Assembly (NCBI GenBank): GCA_013146195.2
Contig: CM028377.1
Coordinates: forward strand, 63,262,285 to 63,326,284
Length of the DNA: 64,000 bases
Reading direction: 5' to 3'
Source: Codonopsis lanceolata
Lineage: Eukaryota > Streptophyta > Magnoliopsida > Asterales > Campanulaceae
In this document: positions 23,618-34,498 of the stretch, one piece after another
How the letters are laid out: every line of letters begins with the position of its first letter
Numbering within the stretch: position 1 is the stretch's first letter
The notes under the pieces: generated by a model
What the model was told of the DNA's origin: nothing
The model's input: the letters and a program-made list of their open reading frames with translations, nothing else
Database searches by the model: none
Translations under genes and position numbers: made by a program

Positions 23618-24045
23618 TAGAACTTCATGTTCGTGCCTATGATATGGTGCAAGTATATTTGATTTCGTCAATTGAAATGACAATGTCTAAATAGAATATA
23701 CGATTTAAAAAAAATGTTACAGTTGAATGGTACATTATTTCAAGTGATAGTTGAGAGATTGATGTTTTATAAGGGGTAACTGTTCAAAAGATTAATCGCA
23801 TGGTGTGACTTTTTAATGTGAAGATAAAATATATGGAGAAGAAAAATGAGTGAATGATCATAATATTAATTATAAGGGGTGATTTATAAATTGTAATATG
23901 GAAAGAAAAAATAGGGAGTTAAAAATAAATAACTACTTACACATGTGAATGCGAGGGTGAATTTTAACCGTTAATTTTTATAAGATAATTTAATCTCAAT
24001 CTCTAAATAGCTTTAGTCAATTAATTAACTGTTTTATAATATAGA
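23618..24045. repeat. Dispersed repeat, relative of the 5.7-6.5 kb unit
   Basis: It starts ACTAGAACTTCATG then TCGTGCCTATGATA and ends near TTTAGTCAATTAATTAACTG. The start and end phrases parallel the 425-bp tandem unit, but the middle is diverged. Another short relative starts at about 24522. Class unknown. Confidence 0.55.
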
Positions 24046-24254
24046 TAAACTCATTTTCTAGCTATTAATATACCCTATTCGTTTCTAAAAAAGGATTGTC
24101 TTTACTTTTTAGGTCTTTCCAAAAAGATTTAGTATGAACTTTTGTATTTTTTATTTTCTAGATGCTAGTTTTATTATGTTATGATTTTTATTTTAATTCA
24201 TTGGATTGAGCACACATGAGCATCTATAAAAAATAGACACAATTCTATTATATA

Positions 24255-24512
24255 CTCCCTCCGTCCCTAAATAATCGTCCTGGTTAACCCGACGTACAGT
24301 TTAAGAAAAAATAATTAACTTGATTATTTATATTGATTTAATGTGTAGTTTTCTTTAAAGCTCATATGTATGTGGCCCATAATTAAAGTAGTGTGAAAAA
24401 GTAAGGGTAAAGTGGTAAAAGTGATGTTCTAAAAAGGTAAGTTTCAAACTGAACAATTATTTTGGGACGGATGAAAAATGAAAGGTGGACGATAATTTAG
24501 GGACGGAGGGAG
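24255..24512. mobile_element. Stowaway (Tc1/mariner) MITE, 258 bp, TA target site
   Basis: It begins CTCCCTCCGTCCCTAAATAA and ends in the inverse TTTAGGGACGGAGGGAG. TA dinucleotides flank it at 24253-24254 and 24513-24514. Ends, length and TA target are those of Stowaway MITEs. It is non-coding and mobilised in trans by mariner-like transposases. The nearly intact ends suggest that it is fairly young. Confidence 0.93.
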
Positions 24513-25056
24513 TATATACTAGTATTTGTGTCCGTGTAATAAGTATGGTATCAGTTTGAGATCAGTTCAAAACTTATGTAAACAAAATTTATAGCTGACA
24601 GAGTGATTCAGTTCTATGTAATTGTAAAAGAGTAATTCAAACATAACTCATAACTGAGAGGTTCATTTGTGACTCACATACTTAAAAATAAATATGGGTC
24701 GCTAGTTGTGTTTCGCACAATTCGATCAGAGTCACCAGTTAGATCCTAAGCTCTTTTATTATATATATATATATATATATATATAATTATTTTTTTATAA
24801 TTTGTGTGCTGAGTCGTTGATTAATTTTTTTAAGAATCGAGGGACTACTATATTTATAGATAGGGTTAATATCAATTTTGATACCCTAACTTTACCCGTT
24901 TTTCAGTTTTCATACCCATTGTACACAGGCAATCAAATTAAAGCCAAACGTTTCCAAAATCGATCAATTTCAATCTAAATCGTTAACTGATCGTTAGGAA
25001 CTAACGGTTGACATGCTATCCTATGTAAAACTAATTTCACCCCTCTTCCCTCATCA

Positions 25057-25650
25057 ATGGCTGAACCCAAGAGCTACATTACTTCAGAAAACCACAAAAC
25101 CCACAACAAACATGGGATCTTTGGATCTCAATCCAAGGCAAAGTCTATGACGTCCCCAATTGGATCAAAACCTGAGCAATAGTTTTTCCTTTGGAGTCGG
25201 CGATTTCTTGGAGAACTTTAGATTGCATGACTCGGTCATCTCCAAAAACGATGCAAGCTCCCATAGGGCGTATGCGGTGATAACTATGCCATTTTCTTTA
25301 CAAAATTCTCTTAATTTCTTTTCTTTGCCAAATTGGGTTCATCTCAACTGGTTGATGCAGGAGGGATTTTGTCCAAGGAGAGAATTTCTTGGAGCTTCTA
25401 AGCGAGCAATTCTTGACCCAATGGATTTGCTAAGTCAGAGGTTTTGACACTCTTCCATGGCTTGCCATACGGACTTAAGGTCCATTGCCACTACTGGTCT
25501 GTTGGAAATGGCATCGAAACTCCTATTGACATGTTTAGCTTGTAGTTTTATGCATTTAATTTGTGGTAGGTTAATGGGTTTTATTTGGATTCAAAGTGGG
25601 AGGCTTGGGCATGATTCTGGGCATTACCAGATTATGATGACTAGGAGATT
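25057..25650 (+). pseudogene. Captured fragments of a sphingolipid delta-8 (long-chain base) desaturase
   Basis: Piece 1 (25057-25172) begins at an ATG with MAEPKSYITSE. After small indels it reads DLWISIQGKVYDV and PNWIK, the start of the N-terminal cytochrome-b5 domain of plant sphingolipid delta-8 desaturases. Piece 2 (about 25535-25650) reads LMGFIWIQSG then RLGHDSGHYQIM and contains the first histidine box HDxGH; the family's Trp is replaced by Arg before LGHD. The segment that should connect them is missing, and an inverted aldo-keto reductase piece lies in its place. Known: the intact ER-membrane enzyme desaturates sphingoid bases. These pieces are frameshifted and cannot give an enzyme. 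Confidence 0.8.
25170..25487 (-). pseudogene. Captured aldo-keto reductase fragment (NADPH-dependent, plant AKR type)
   Basis: Read on the minus strand from about 25487: MDLKSVWQAMEECQNL, a stop, then LSKSIG, VEMNPIWQRK (frame shift), REFCKENGIVITAYA, then GDDRVMQSKVLQEIADSKGK. These are consecutive conserved blocks of plant AKR4-like reductases, covering helix 5 to the region before the cofactor loop. Order and spacing agree with the family, so this is one contiguous exon-derived piece with a few indels and one stop. The active-site Asp, Tyr, Lys and His lie outside it or are not visible. It sits between two pieces of a desaturase in the opposite orientation, which shows separate capture or rearrangement. 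Confidence 0.8.
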
Positions 25651-26582
25651 GAAGATGACAGTGGCTAGGGCTCAGAATAGCGAACCCACGAGTCGGGTGA
25701 GTTTGAAGAAGCGGATAAAGTTGTGGGTGACGTGGCTGCGTCTGTAGGAGATGGAGAAGAGAGATAGATTGGTGGATCTGCGTTTGAGACGAATGGAGAT
25801 GGCGACACCAGAAGCAGTCGAGCTCATTTCTTCTTGTGAGATGGAGAAATGGGGTTTTGATCAGAGGAGAGATCGAAGCTAGGCAGGAGGACGGAGAGGG
25901 TTGGATTTGGTACGACTTTGGAAGGGATTGGTCGGACATGGTGGGCGTAGATGGGTGATTGTGGTGATAAAGTTTGATAGGAATCAACATTTAATCAGTT
26001 GCCAAGCCAGTTTCCGGTTTCCAAACGTAGGATAGCAGGTCAGTCGTTAGTTCCTAACGACCAGTTAACGATTTGGATTGAAATTGATCGATTTTGGAAA
26101 CGTTTGGCTTTAATTTGATTGTCTGTGTACAATGGGTATGAAAACTGTAAAACGGGTAAAGTTAGGGTATCAAAACTGATATTAACCCTTTATAGATATT
26201 ATAAAAGTCGATAAAGTGTTGATAAAATTACGGAAATGTCAACTTCATTTTTTGATTTTTTTGTGAAAAGTTGAAAAATGACACTACTGTACATTGAAAT
26301 TGACCGTGCACAAATTTGACACCTCTGTAATTGTCATTTCTCCAAAGTTTTATGGAATTTAAATAATGTTGAATTTGTTTTCAAAATCATAACAATTACA
26401 TAGTTTCGATAAAATGTGGAATTTAATTGTAATTGTACATAACTATAATAAAATTTTATTATTATATCAATTATCTAGTTTAGCTTAATGGTAATACTTA
26501 TTAGTTATTATGAATGGCCAAGATTTAAACTTTGCTAACAATAAAATTATTAAAATTTTATATTTTTAATAATAAATAGCAT

Positions 26583-26757
26583 AGAGAGGTGGTAGGTGGT
26601 GGCGGCCAGTGGTAGTGAATGGCGGCAGCTGGAAGTGGCGTCTGGTGGCAGCTGGAGGCGGCTGATGGCAGTGGTCGACTGTGGTAATGGAAGTGACAGC
26701 TGGTGGTGGTGGCCTGTGGCGGTGGTCGGAGTTGGTGGTCGTAGGTGGTAGTGGTGA
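26583..26757. repeat. Strand-asymmetric GGT/GGC-rich low-complexity tract
   Basis: About 175 bp is dominated by GGTGG, GGCGG and AGTGG phrases on the plus strand with very few Cs. It resembles a degenerate trinucleotide-type repeat. Open frames across it would be Gly/Val/Ser-rich but have no start context. Confidence 0.75.
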
Positions 26758-26832
26758 TAAAAGGAAGGTGATGAGTTGTTATTGTTTATAGTAATGAATC
26801 AAAATTTAGAATTTAAATTAGGCAAAGACTTG

Positions 26833-27512
26833 TGTAGGACGGTCTTACTGATCCTAAATCCGTAAGGCGGAGCCTCATTTAGAATTCGCGGGTTAATAAC
26901 TAAACTTGTTAATAAAAATTACAAAAATTGGTTAGTCGAGTTGGTCAATGGTAAACCTTATAGGTTTAGCTTAAGGAGGTTAATGGTTTGACATGCTCCA
27001 GCTACAAACCTAAGTTTAATACTAAAAAGTGTCACTTTAAAATTAAGTTTTAATACTAAAAGTGACACATTTAATACTAAAACGTGATATTTTCAATGCT
27101 AAAAAGTGATACTTTTAATTTTAAAAAGTGACACTTTTAATGTTATAAAGTAGCACTTTAATGTCAAACGTAATGATTTTTATTTATAAAAAAATGACAC
27201 TTTTAAAGTGAAAATAACACATTTAAGACTAAAAATGACACATTAAAACCCAAAAAGTAACACTTTTTTAAGGGAAAAATTATAATTTTCATTAAAAATA
27301 TAAATGACATTTCTAAGGCCAAAAGTGACACATTTTATACTATAAAGTAGCACTGTTAATAGTAAAAAGTGACACTTTGCATATATAAACATGTGGGGTG
27401 GTGCTGTAATTTTTTAAAAACTAAGGGTTTGCATTGAGATTTCTGAATTTTGCCCCATTTAATCTGGATAGATCCATCTTACGGATAAGGATCCGTAAGA
27501 CCGTCTTACAGG
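26833..27512. mobile_element. Long MITE variant with internal AGTGACACTTTTAA minisatellite
   Basis: The left end TGTGTAGGACGGTCTTACTG is inverted at 27488-27512 (GTAAGACCGTCTTACAGG). Between them, about 27010-27380 repeats variants of AAAAGTGACACTTTTAATACT around a dozen times. The ends belong to the same CCGTCTTACGGATC family as 2788-2932 and 42467-42602, but those copies are only about 140 bp. Expansion of the core explains the larger size. Non-coding. Confidence 0.7.
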
Positions 27513-27739
27513 AGACCACCTCTTTAAATTATTAGGATTTAGTATATAATTAGTTTTATTGAATTGAGACATTTGGAATTACAACTCAATTCTAATTCTA
27601 AATTTTAACTGTATTGCCAAATGACGAATTAGTTTTAGAAGCCTCAATTTCAATTATAAACTATGAAATTGGTTTTGTTACGGTGAATTTGATAATTAAA
27701 AAAAATTAGACAACTATGTCATTAGTCTTTGTACTTTTG

Positions 27740-28590
27740 TCCCCTTTTTAGGATTTGTCCCTTTACAAAAATTTATTAGCTCTTTGTACTTGTTCACACC
27801 AAGAAAATGGGTGAACACGCTGGAGGTGAATTGAGGTGTAAGTAATGAATAGGATATATAGGCTTGGGTTTCTTCTAGAGATGAGACTGGTATGACTCTA
27901 GTTGCTCTAAAAATCTGAGGAGCTCCTTTATATCTTGATGTGGAGATGACCTGAAAGAGAAAACATTGTTAGGGAGCTTGAGGGTGTTATCAGCTAAAGC
28001 TCTCCGGTGTAAGAATCCGTAACAATTCAGAGTATATGTCAAAGCTCAGGCGTTCCCTCAAACTGTTGGTGATCAAAATATGAAGAGTGCGTGTGTTCTT
28101 GCTTTAGTGAGATAGAGCGTAACCTAGTATAAGAGATGGAGGGTCTTATTTATAGTCCCTGAGTTGGGGACCAAGCTAGGGGCAGAGGCCGGTCGTGGAG
28201 ACCAACTTGTTATTGGTCGGCTAGCTGGCAATTATTGCACATAGGCTTCGTACTCTGTTGTAGTACTTTTGTATCAGAAGATGAGTTAGTGGAATGGATT
28301 GCGGCCGGCACATAACATGCCCACATCCTTTCAATGAAGTAGTGCCACATGGCTTGCTTATATAGTACTACTTTAGGAACCAAACATCTTTGCTTCATAA
28401 TTTGTCTACCGAGTGTGTATGGTCTTCGGCCGATGTGTCGAGCATGCATGATCCTCAACTCGTTTATTCATGGTCGCCTATCTATGAGAAGGTCGACTTG
28501 TCTTGCTTGTACCTTGTGTGGGGCCACAGTGGCTATGCTGGCGTCCACATATGGGGTGTTAGGTCGAGTCCCTTTTCAGCACTTCAGTAC
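27740..28590 (-). mobile_element. Probable LTR remnant, minus orientation
   Basis: On the minus strand a TATA-like CTATAAATAAGACC at about 28162 is followed by a leader-like C/T-rich sequence with CCGGAGAGC and ACACCCTCAAG phrases, as in many Ty3/Gypsy LTRs. The sequence is GC-richer than its flanks. No clear TG...CA ends or TSD were found, so extent and identity are tentative. Open frames around 28210-28665 have no recognised product. Confidence 0.4.
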
Positions 28591-28835
28591 TTAAGAATTT
28601 ATATGCAATCGATCATTTCATCTATTTCTATTAAATTGAAGCCACTAACTCTTATAAAACTTTAGATCGAAATAATGGTATACGTATCAAAATCTCCCTT
28701 CAAACGTTACAAACTTTTAAATCTTAAAATTTCTTAAATATATTATCTATACTCATATGCAAAAACTTAGGAAATGAAAGACTTTTACGCGTATTTTGAT
28801 AAGATAGATCTCTTTGATCTAACCCACTATATGTT

Positions 28836-28932
28836 TTTTTTTTTTAAAGGTTGGAGGGGACATAGACCGTACCCCAACCCTTAATTTTTTTTTAATTATA
28901 TTTAATGCCTTGAAAGGCTACAATTATATATT
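28836..28932 (-). mobile_element. Short poly(A)-type retroposon with 16-bp TSD
   Basis: A 97-bp insert begins with a T12-like run on the plus strand (a poly(A) tail on the minus strand) and is flanked by TAACCCACTATATGTT at 28820-28835 and 28933-28948. A long TSD with a tail at one end indicates L1-type target-primed insertion, so this is a SINE or a truncated LINE. The body contains CCTCCAACC on the minus strand. No tRNA promoter boxes are visible. Confidence 0.7.
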
Positions 28933-28948
28933 TAACCCACTATATGTT

Positions 28949-29680
28949 GGTGGGTTAAGTATTGACAGAATGAAGCTCCGTCTTACAAATGAGAAATCGC
29001 AAAATGATGTCATAAGAGACCTACTCTTTTTCATATAGTGCAATTAGTAAAATTATTTACTAGATCTAAATTTTATTAACTCAAAACTATTTGTACCTTA
29101 ACATGCGAGCCATTTTTCTTTTGAGAAAATATATTTTATTATAATAAGTGACATTGGAATATTATACATTATGAAAAATAAAGATCTGTACTTAACTTCA
29201 CTCATTCACAAGGGGAAAAAATGCTATATTACACGATACAAAGTTCTGTGAGCATCTTCTAGCTTGTTGACATAATTTCCTTTTTTGCTCTTGGTTTGAA
29301 TTTCAAAGTAAAAAAACAAAGTAAAATTTAATTTAGGCAATGCTAATGTCCAAAAGTAATAGTTTCATTTCTTTGTCGATTGATTGGTGCAGTTAATAAA
29401 CAACTGAAATTCACCCAAAATAATTTTAATGATTCACCATTAACACTTCTTAATGCCTTGTTTTCCTACTTTATATTTTTACCAATATTTATTTGATTTT
29501 CTTAATTAAAAAACTGCAAAATGAACTATGTGAATAAGGCCATATATATTTAAGAAATATAATGTATTATATTCAAGTGACACTTTTAAAAAAAATTGCG
29601 ATATTAATTAAGGTACAATTAACTTCAATACTTATGAATATATTATAGATATAATTTATAAATTTTATTAAGTGGACTTT
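28949..29680. other. AT-rich intergenic DNA
   Basis: No gene was recognised. A phrase TGTGAATAAGGCCATATA at about 29530 closely resembles TGTGAATAAGGCGATATA at 42021, just outside the right end of the Gypsy stack. This points to a short tandem duplication that pre-dates the insertion. Confidence 0.5.
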
Positions 29681-29893
29681 TGATGTGGTTATAATCTAGT
29701 TACAACCACCTACCCATGATGTGTGGAAGTTACCTTAGCCAAGTGGTGGGAGCATGCATGTCTTGGGAAGTTTTCAGTTTGCTTGTCTTGTTTAAATAGT
29801 TTAACTTTCCTACTGTAAATGTTTAATGAAGAAAGTTGCATTTTCCTACTATCTTTCTTCTATTCTATCCTTCCTTATGTTTTGTTCTTATCA
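29681..29893 (+). repeat. Left LTR of the Gypsy element, with primer-binding site just after it
   Basis: The 213-bp LTR runs TGATGTGG to CTTATCA. Bases 29894-29905 read TTGGTATCAGAG, complementary to the initiator-Met tRNA 3' end. This sets the element's direction as plus. Confidence 0.88.
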
Positions 29894-30457
29894 TTGGTAT
29901 CAGAGTCCAGTTTGATGGATGAATTACGCAACAATATAGATGAAGCGCTAGCTAGCTCAACACGAATCTAATTTCGACCAACTCCATCCACGCACCATTC
30001 AAATAGTTTTGACAGAGCTATAAGCTTTGTGAACTACTCATCACCCCTATATCAACCCTTTCTCCTAACAAAACGTCGATTCAACCTCAACTGCCCTCAA
30101 GGTTTCCAATACCCACCACGCCAACTAGAAGTTATTTTTCCCAAGTTTAATCGGGAAGATCCTAGTGGGTGGATATTTAAGGCGGAACAATATTTTGAGT
30201 TCCAGTCCATTCCTTCTGATTAACAGGTTCAATTAGCCTCTTGTCATTTGGAAGGGACCACACTGCAATGGCACCGATGGTTTATGAAGTTTCGTGGACC
30301 TCAACGTTGGGGGAATTCACACAGGCAATCCTTGCTCGTTTTGATCCGATAGATTATGAAGATCCGTCAGAAGCCCTTACCCGATTTCGCCAAACAACTT
30401 CAGTCACGGCTTATCAAAAGGTCTTTAAAGGATTGTCTCAACGTGTTGATGGACTTC

Positions 30458-31649
30458 TATTGGTCCCAAATAGGCTCAATCTAGGCTAGAAGGGGGAGTT
30501 GAATAGCCTAGTTGTGTTTTTAAAATTACTTTAAAAACTTTTTCAAATTGTTGTTCTTCCTTTTAAAATAGCTAACTCTTAAGAAGAATTAGGGCAGCAG
30601 AAAATAGAGAAGGTAAAACAGAAACAATTCAAACAATACGCGAGGATTTAGAAGTGGTTAGTACTATGAAAAGTACTACGTCCACTACCAAAGTGGTTAG
30701 CTTTGGATTTTGAAAGGTGCACTTGTTTATCCACTAGGTGAGAAAGTTAGATCTCTATTGGATCGTGTACAAAATAGTTTTCAACCAAGTGTATAATGAT
30801 GAGAGAAACAATCAATGAATAATTGATCTCTCAAGTGTTAAAGTAAAGAACAGTTAATTTCAAACTAGAAGAAGTTGAAAGCAAGTAAAGACCGGTAGAT
30901 CTGCAGCTTCAGGAAGTTTGGTGAAGTGTTAGTTCTTGTCCTTTGATCTCTTGAATGCTTGAGTATTGAAGATGAAGCTTGAATATTTAATACGCAAGAG
31001 ATGTATGTTGATGTGTGTTTTTATCAGATCTTCAAGACTTGAATTTATACCAAGGGAGATCTTCGAGGACCGTTGGACTGAGAGTGGAGAGTTTGAATCC
31101 AACGTTATAATGTATTGAATGCACTTTGGCGCTTTGAAGAATGCGTCCAGCAACAAACATAAAAATGCAGAGGCAGACATTCCCAAATAGAGTAAGTTTT
31201 CAGCTTGAAAGTCTTCTTAGCCAAAAGAGGTAATGTCTTCAGTTTTTATGATTCAGTCGACAGGCTGAACAGTTGTTTGTGCCATTTGTTTGAAGACAGA
31301 TAATGACATAGTTGACTTCTTTGGGAGGGAAAACTGATTAAGATAATTTGAATATTATTTGACTAGATATTAAAAATATCTGGTACAAATAATATGTGAC
31401 CTAAATCCATGTGTTTGGCTAAGTTTCGATTTGAGCTGAGCAAACTTCAAAGTCTGCTGGTGAGACGTGCTTTCAAGGCTGCTGTTGAAGCCTGCTAGTC
31501 CGCACCTAGGAGAAACTAACACTAAACTATTCTATTACACCCTTGATTCTAAGACAGTTGTCACACTAACCGGTACGCAAACCTTTTAGCCACTGTGCAG
31601 TAGAATCAGAATATGACTCAACCAAATCTAGAACCCATGAGGGTCAACA
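30458..31649. mobile_element. Solo LTR (1192 bp) inserted in the Gypsy gag gene, TSD ACTTC
   Basis: The insert starts TATTGGTCCC (probably a mutated TG start) and ends GGGTCAACA, with ACTTC on both sides (30453-30457, 31650-31654). Gag reading resumes exactly after it with LPEAF. No retrotransposon genes lie inside, so it is a solo LTR. It is unrelated in sequence to the other inserts. Confidence 0.85.
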
Positions 31650-34498
31650 ACTTCCCGAAGCATTTTTAGTTGGATGTTTCGTTGCGGGACGACACCCGGC
31701 TAGACATTAAAATCAAGCAACCCAAGACATTGGTAGATGTAATTGGCATAGCCAGACTAATGGAGGAGCGAAACCAGCTCCAAATGGTCACTCCTAGTCC
31801 TCATCGCCCAATGCCACCAAGTGAACATCCGGCTTCTTCTACTCCCGGACTGCTTGGACCATCTCCCGTGTTTCGCCAAAACCATGTAACAACCACATCT
31901 GCCTTCAAGTGACTTTCTTTTCAAGAGGCCCGTGAGCGCCGCAACAAGGGACTTTGTTATTACTGCGATGAGAAATTTGTCGTTGGTCACCGTTGTCACA
32001 AGCCACAACTTTTTATGTTCGAGGATTCCATGCCAGAAGGTATTGACCAGGAGGAGCGCCAAGTCGAGGGTCTGAATATACAACCTAAAATTTATTTCCA
32101 TGTCATCTTCAAAACCCCACATCCTCTCCGTATACTTGGCCGACTGCAAAATTCTTGGGTAACAATTCTTATCGATAGGGGTAGCACCCATAATTTCATT
32201 GATCAAGGAATCATTCGCAAGTTTGGGTTGCGAGTAAGCAGGAATAACAAATTATGCGTTACTATTGCGAACGGGGATCGTATTGAGTGTGTTAATCTTT
32301 ACAAGAAACTCGCACTTAATATCCAGGGAACCACTGTTATTGTTGATTACTATGTGTTGTCGGTCATAGCTTGTCATCTCGTCCTAGGCGTACAATGGTT
32401 CCAAACTCTCGGGCTGTGGAGACATATTATCATAAGTTGTTCATGTCCTTCATGATTGGGGGTGTTTGGCACACATTTCAAGGCCTTATACTTACGTACA
32501 TCGAGGAATTAGGACCCAAGGAGTTTCACGCCATCCAGGATAGAGCTTGTCTTCTCCACATCACTATTTCGGAAGATACTTCAGCTGCGGTTCATCATCC
32601 TCCTGTCCTCACTGAACTTTTAGCTGAATTCTCATATATTTTTATGGCAAGCTCCAGTCTTCCACCACAGCGATCGGGACCATCGCATTCCATTGTAGCC
32701 TCAAGCCGGTCCAGTAAGTGTCCTCCCTTATAGGTATTCGTACTATCAAAAACTTGAGATTGAAAAAATGGTTCATTAGTTATTAAAGGAATTCGTCCTA
32801 GTCATAACCCCTTTTTATCTCCTGTTTTGTTAGTCAAAAAGGCATACGGTAGTTGGCGGTTTTGTGTCAATTATCGTGTTTTGAATCAATTAACCGTTAA
32901 TGATAAATATCATATTCTAGTGATTGACGAACTTTTGGATGAGCTTTATGGAGCTCGATTTTATTCAAAACTTGATTTAACAGCGAGATATCATCATATT
33001 CGAGTCCACGAGGATGACATTCCCAAAACTGCCTTCCGTACACATGATGGTCATTACAAATTTCGGGCGTGCCCTTTGGTCTCACCAACGCTCCAGCCAC
33101 GTTCCAAGGTCTCTCATGAACGATTTATTTCAGCCATATTTATGGTGGTTTATTTTAGTTTTTTTAATGATATTCTCATTTGTTCTGCCACTTGGGAAGA
33201 TCATCTTAAGCATCTTTGTACTGCTTTGACTGTACTTCAGACTAATCATCTTTATGTTAAAGAAAAGAAATGTAGATTTGGAATTTCATATGTTGATTAT
33301 TTGGGTCATATCATTTCCAAGGATGAGGTAGCAATGGATCCCAACAAGGTCCAGGAAATTCGCGATTGGCCAAGGACCCTCCACACCCAAGGCAGTCCGT
33401 GGATTTCTAGGCCTTGTTGACTACTACCGTAAGTTCATTCGATATTTTGGGAGTATAGATGCGTCACTTAATCAGCTCTTGTCTATAGACGGGATTCACT
33501 AGAGTGATACCGTAGAGCAGGCATTCGTCCAGTTGAAGGTCGCTCTCACATCTCTTCCAGTCCTAGCCCTTCCCGATTTTTCCAAGAGATTCATTATTGA
33601 GAATGATGCTAGTGGCGGGGGGTCTCGATGCCATTTTGACTCATGGCGACAAACACATCACATACTTCAATGAATCTGTTAAGACATCTACTCTTGATCT
33701 GTCAGCTTATGAAAAGGAGATGTTAGCTATTGTCAAGGCTATTCGGAAGTGGTGACCCTATCTTCTAGGCCAGCAATTCACAGTACGCACCGATCAACGC
33801 AGTCTCAAATATTTGTTTGATCAGCAGATTACAACACCATCACATGCTCGCTGGCTCCCGAAACTGATGGGCTACGATTATGATATTGAGTACAAAAGAG
33901 GTGTGGACAATCAGGCTGTCGATGCCTTGTCCCGTTGGGTGGAATTCCATTTCACATCACTCTCGGCACCACGCGTTGTATGGTGGCAGCAACTTCAGGC
34001 TGAGACGACTTCATCTCCAGCAATCAGGATGGGGTATGGTTCTACAAAAGTAGAATATATTTGATCCCACTATCACCTATTATTCCACAATTACTAGCAG
34101 ACTGCCATTCAGCTTCCATGGGTGGCCATTTTGGTTTTCTTAAGACATTTAGTAGAGTCAAGGCTAGCTTTCATTGGCCGAACATGCAGCGCAATGAGAA
34201 GGACTTTTTGCGCCATTGTGATATATGTCAACGGTTCAAATATGACAGCATGAAACCCACCGACTTGCTCCAACCTTTTCCAATTCCATCCAAGATTTGG
34301 ACAGACATATCTATGCACTTCATTGAAGGGTGGTCGTCATCACAAGGGTTTATTGTTATCATGGTCGTCATGGATCATCTGTCCAAATATAGCCATTTCG
34401 TGGCATTGCGTCACCCGCATACGGCTCTCATAGTTGCTAAGTCCTTCATTGCCAACGTTGTCCGGCTTCATGGGTTTTCGGCGACGATCATGAGCGAC

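Larger units (their letters stand above)
24863..26188. mobile_element. Pack-MULE carrying fragments of two host genes, 10-bp TSD
   Basis: Terminal inverted repeats of about 160 bp begin GGGTTAATATCAATTTTGAT (left), with a near-identical right end. A perfect TTTATAGATA repeat flanks the element at 24853-24862 and 26189-26198. Inside are plus-strand pieces of a sphingolipid delta-8 desaturase (25057-25172 and about 25535-25650) separated by a minus-strand aldo-keto reductase piece (25170-25487), then about 300 bp of unrecognised sequence. No transposase is present. Known: Pack-MULEs capture and fuse gene fragments. The element is unrelated at its ends to MULE-1 and MULE-2. Confidence 0.9.

Noticed and set aside
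28210..28665. Overlapping ORFs on both strands near 28.4 kb
   Set aside because: They lie in a probable LTR remnant and show no protein-family motif.
31757..32206. 149-codon minus-strand ORF
   Set aside because: It is an antisense shadow of the Gypsy gag/protease region.
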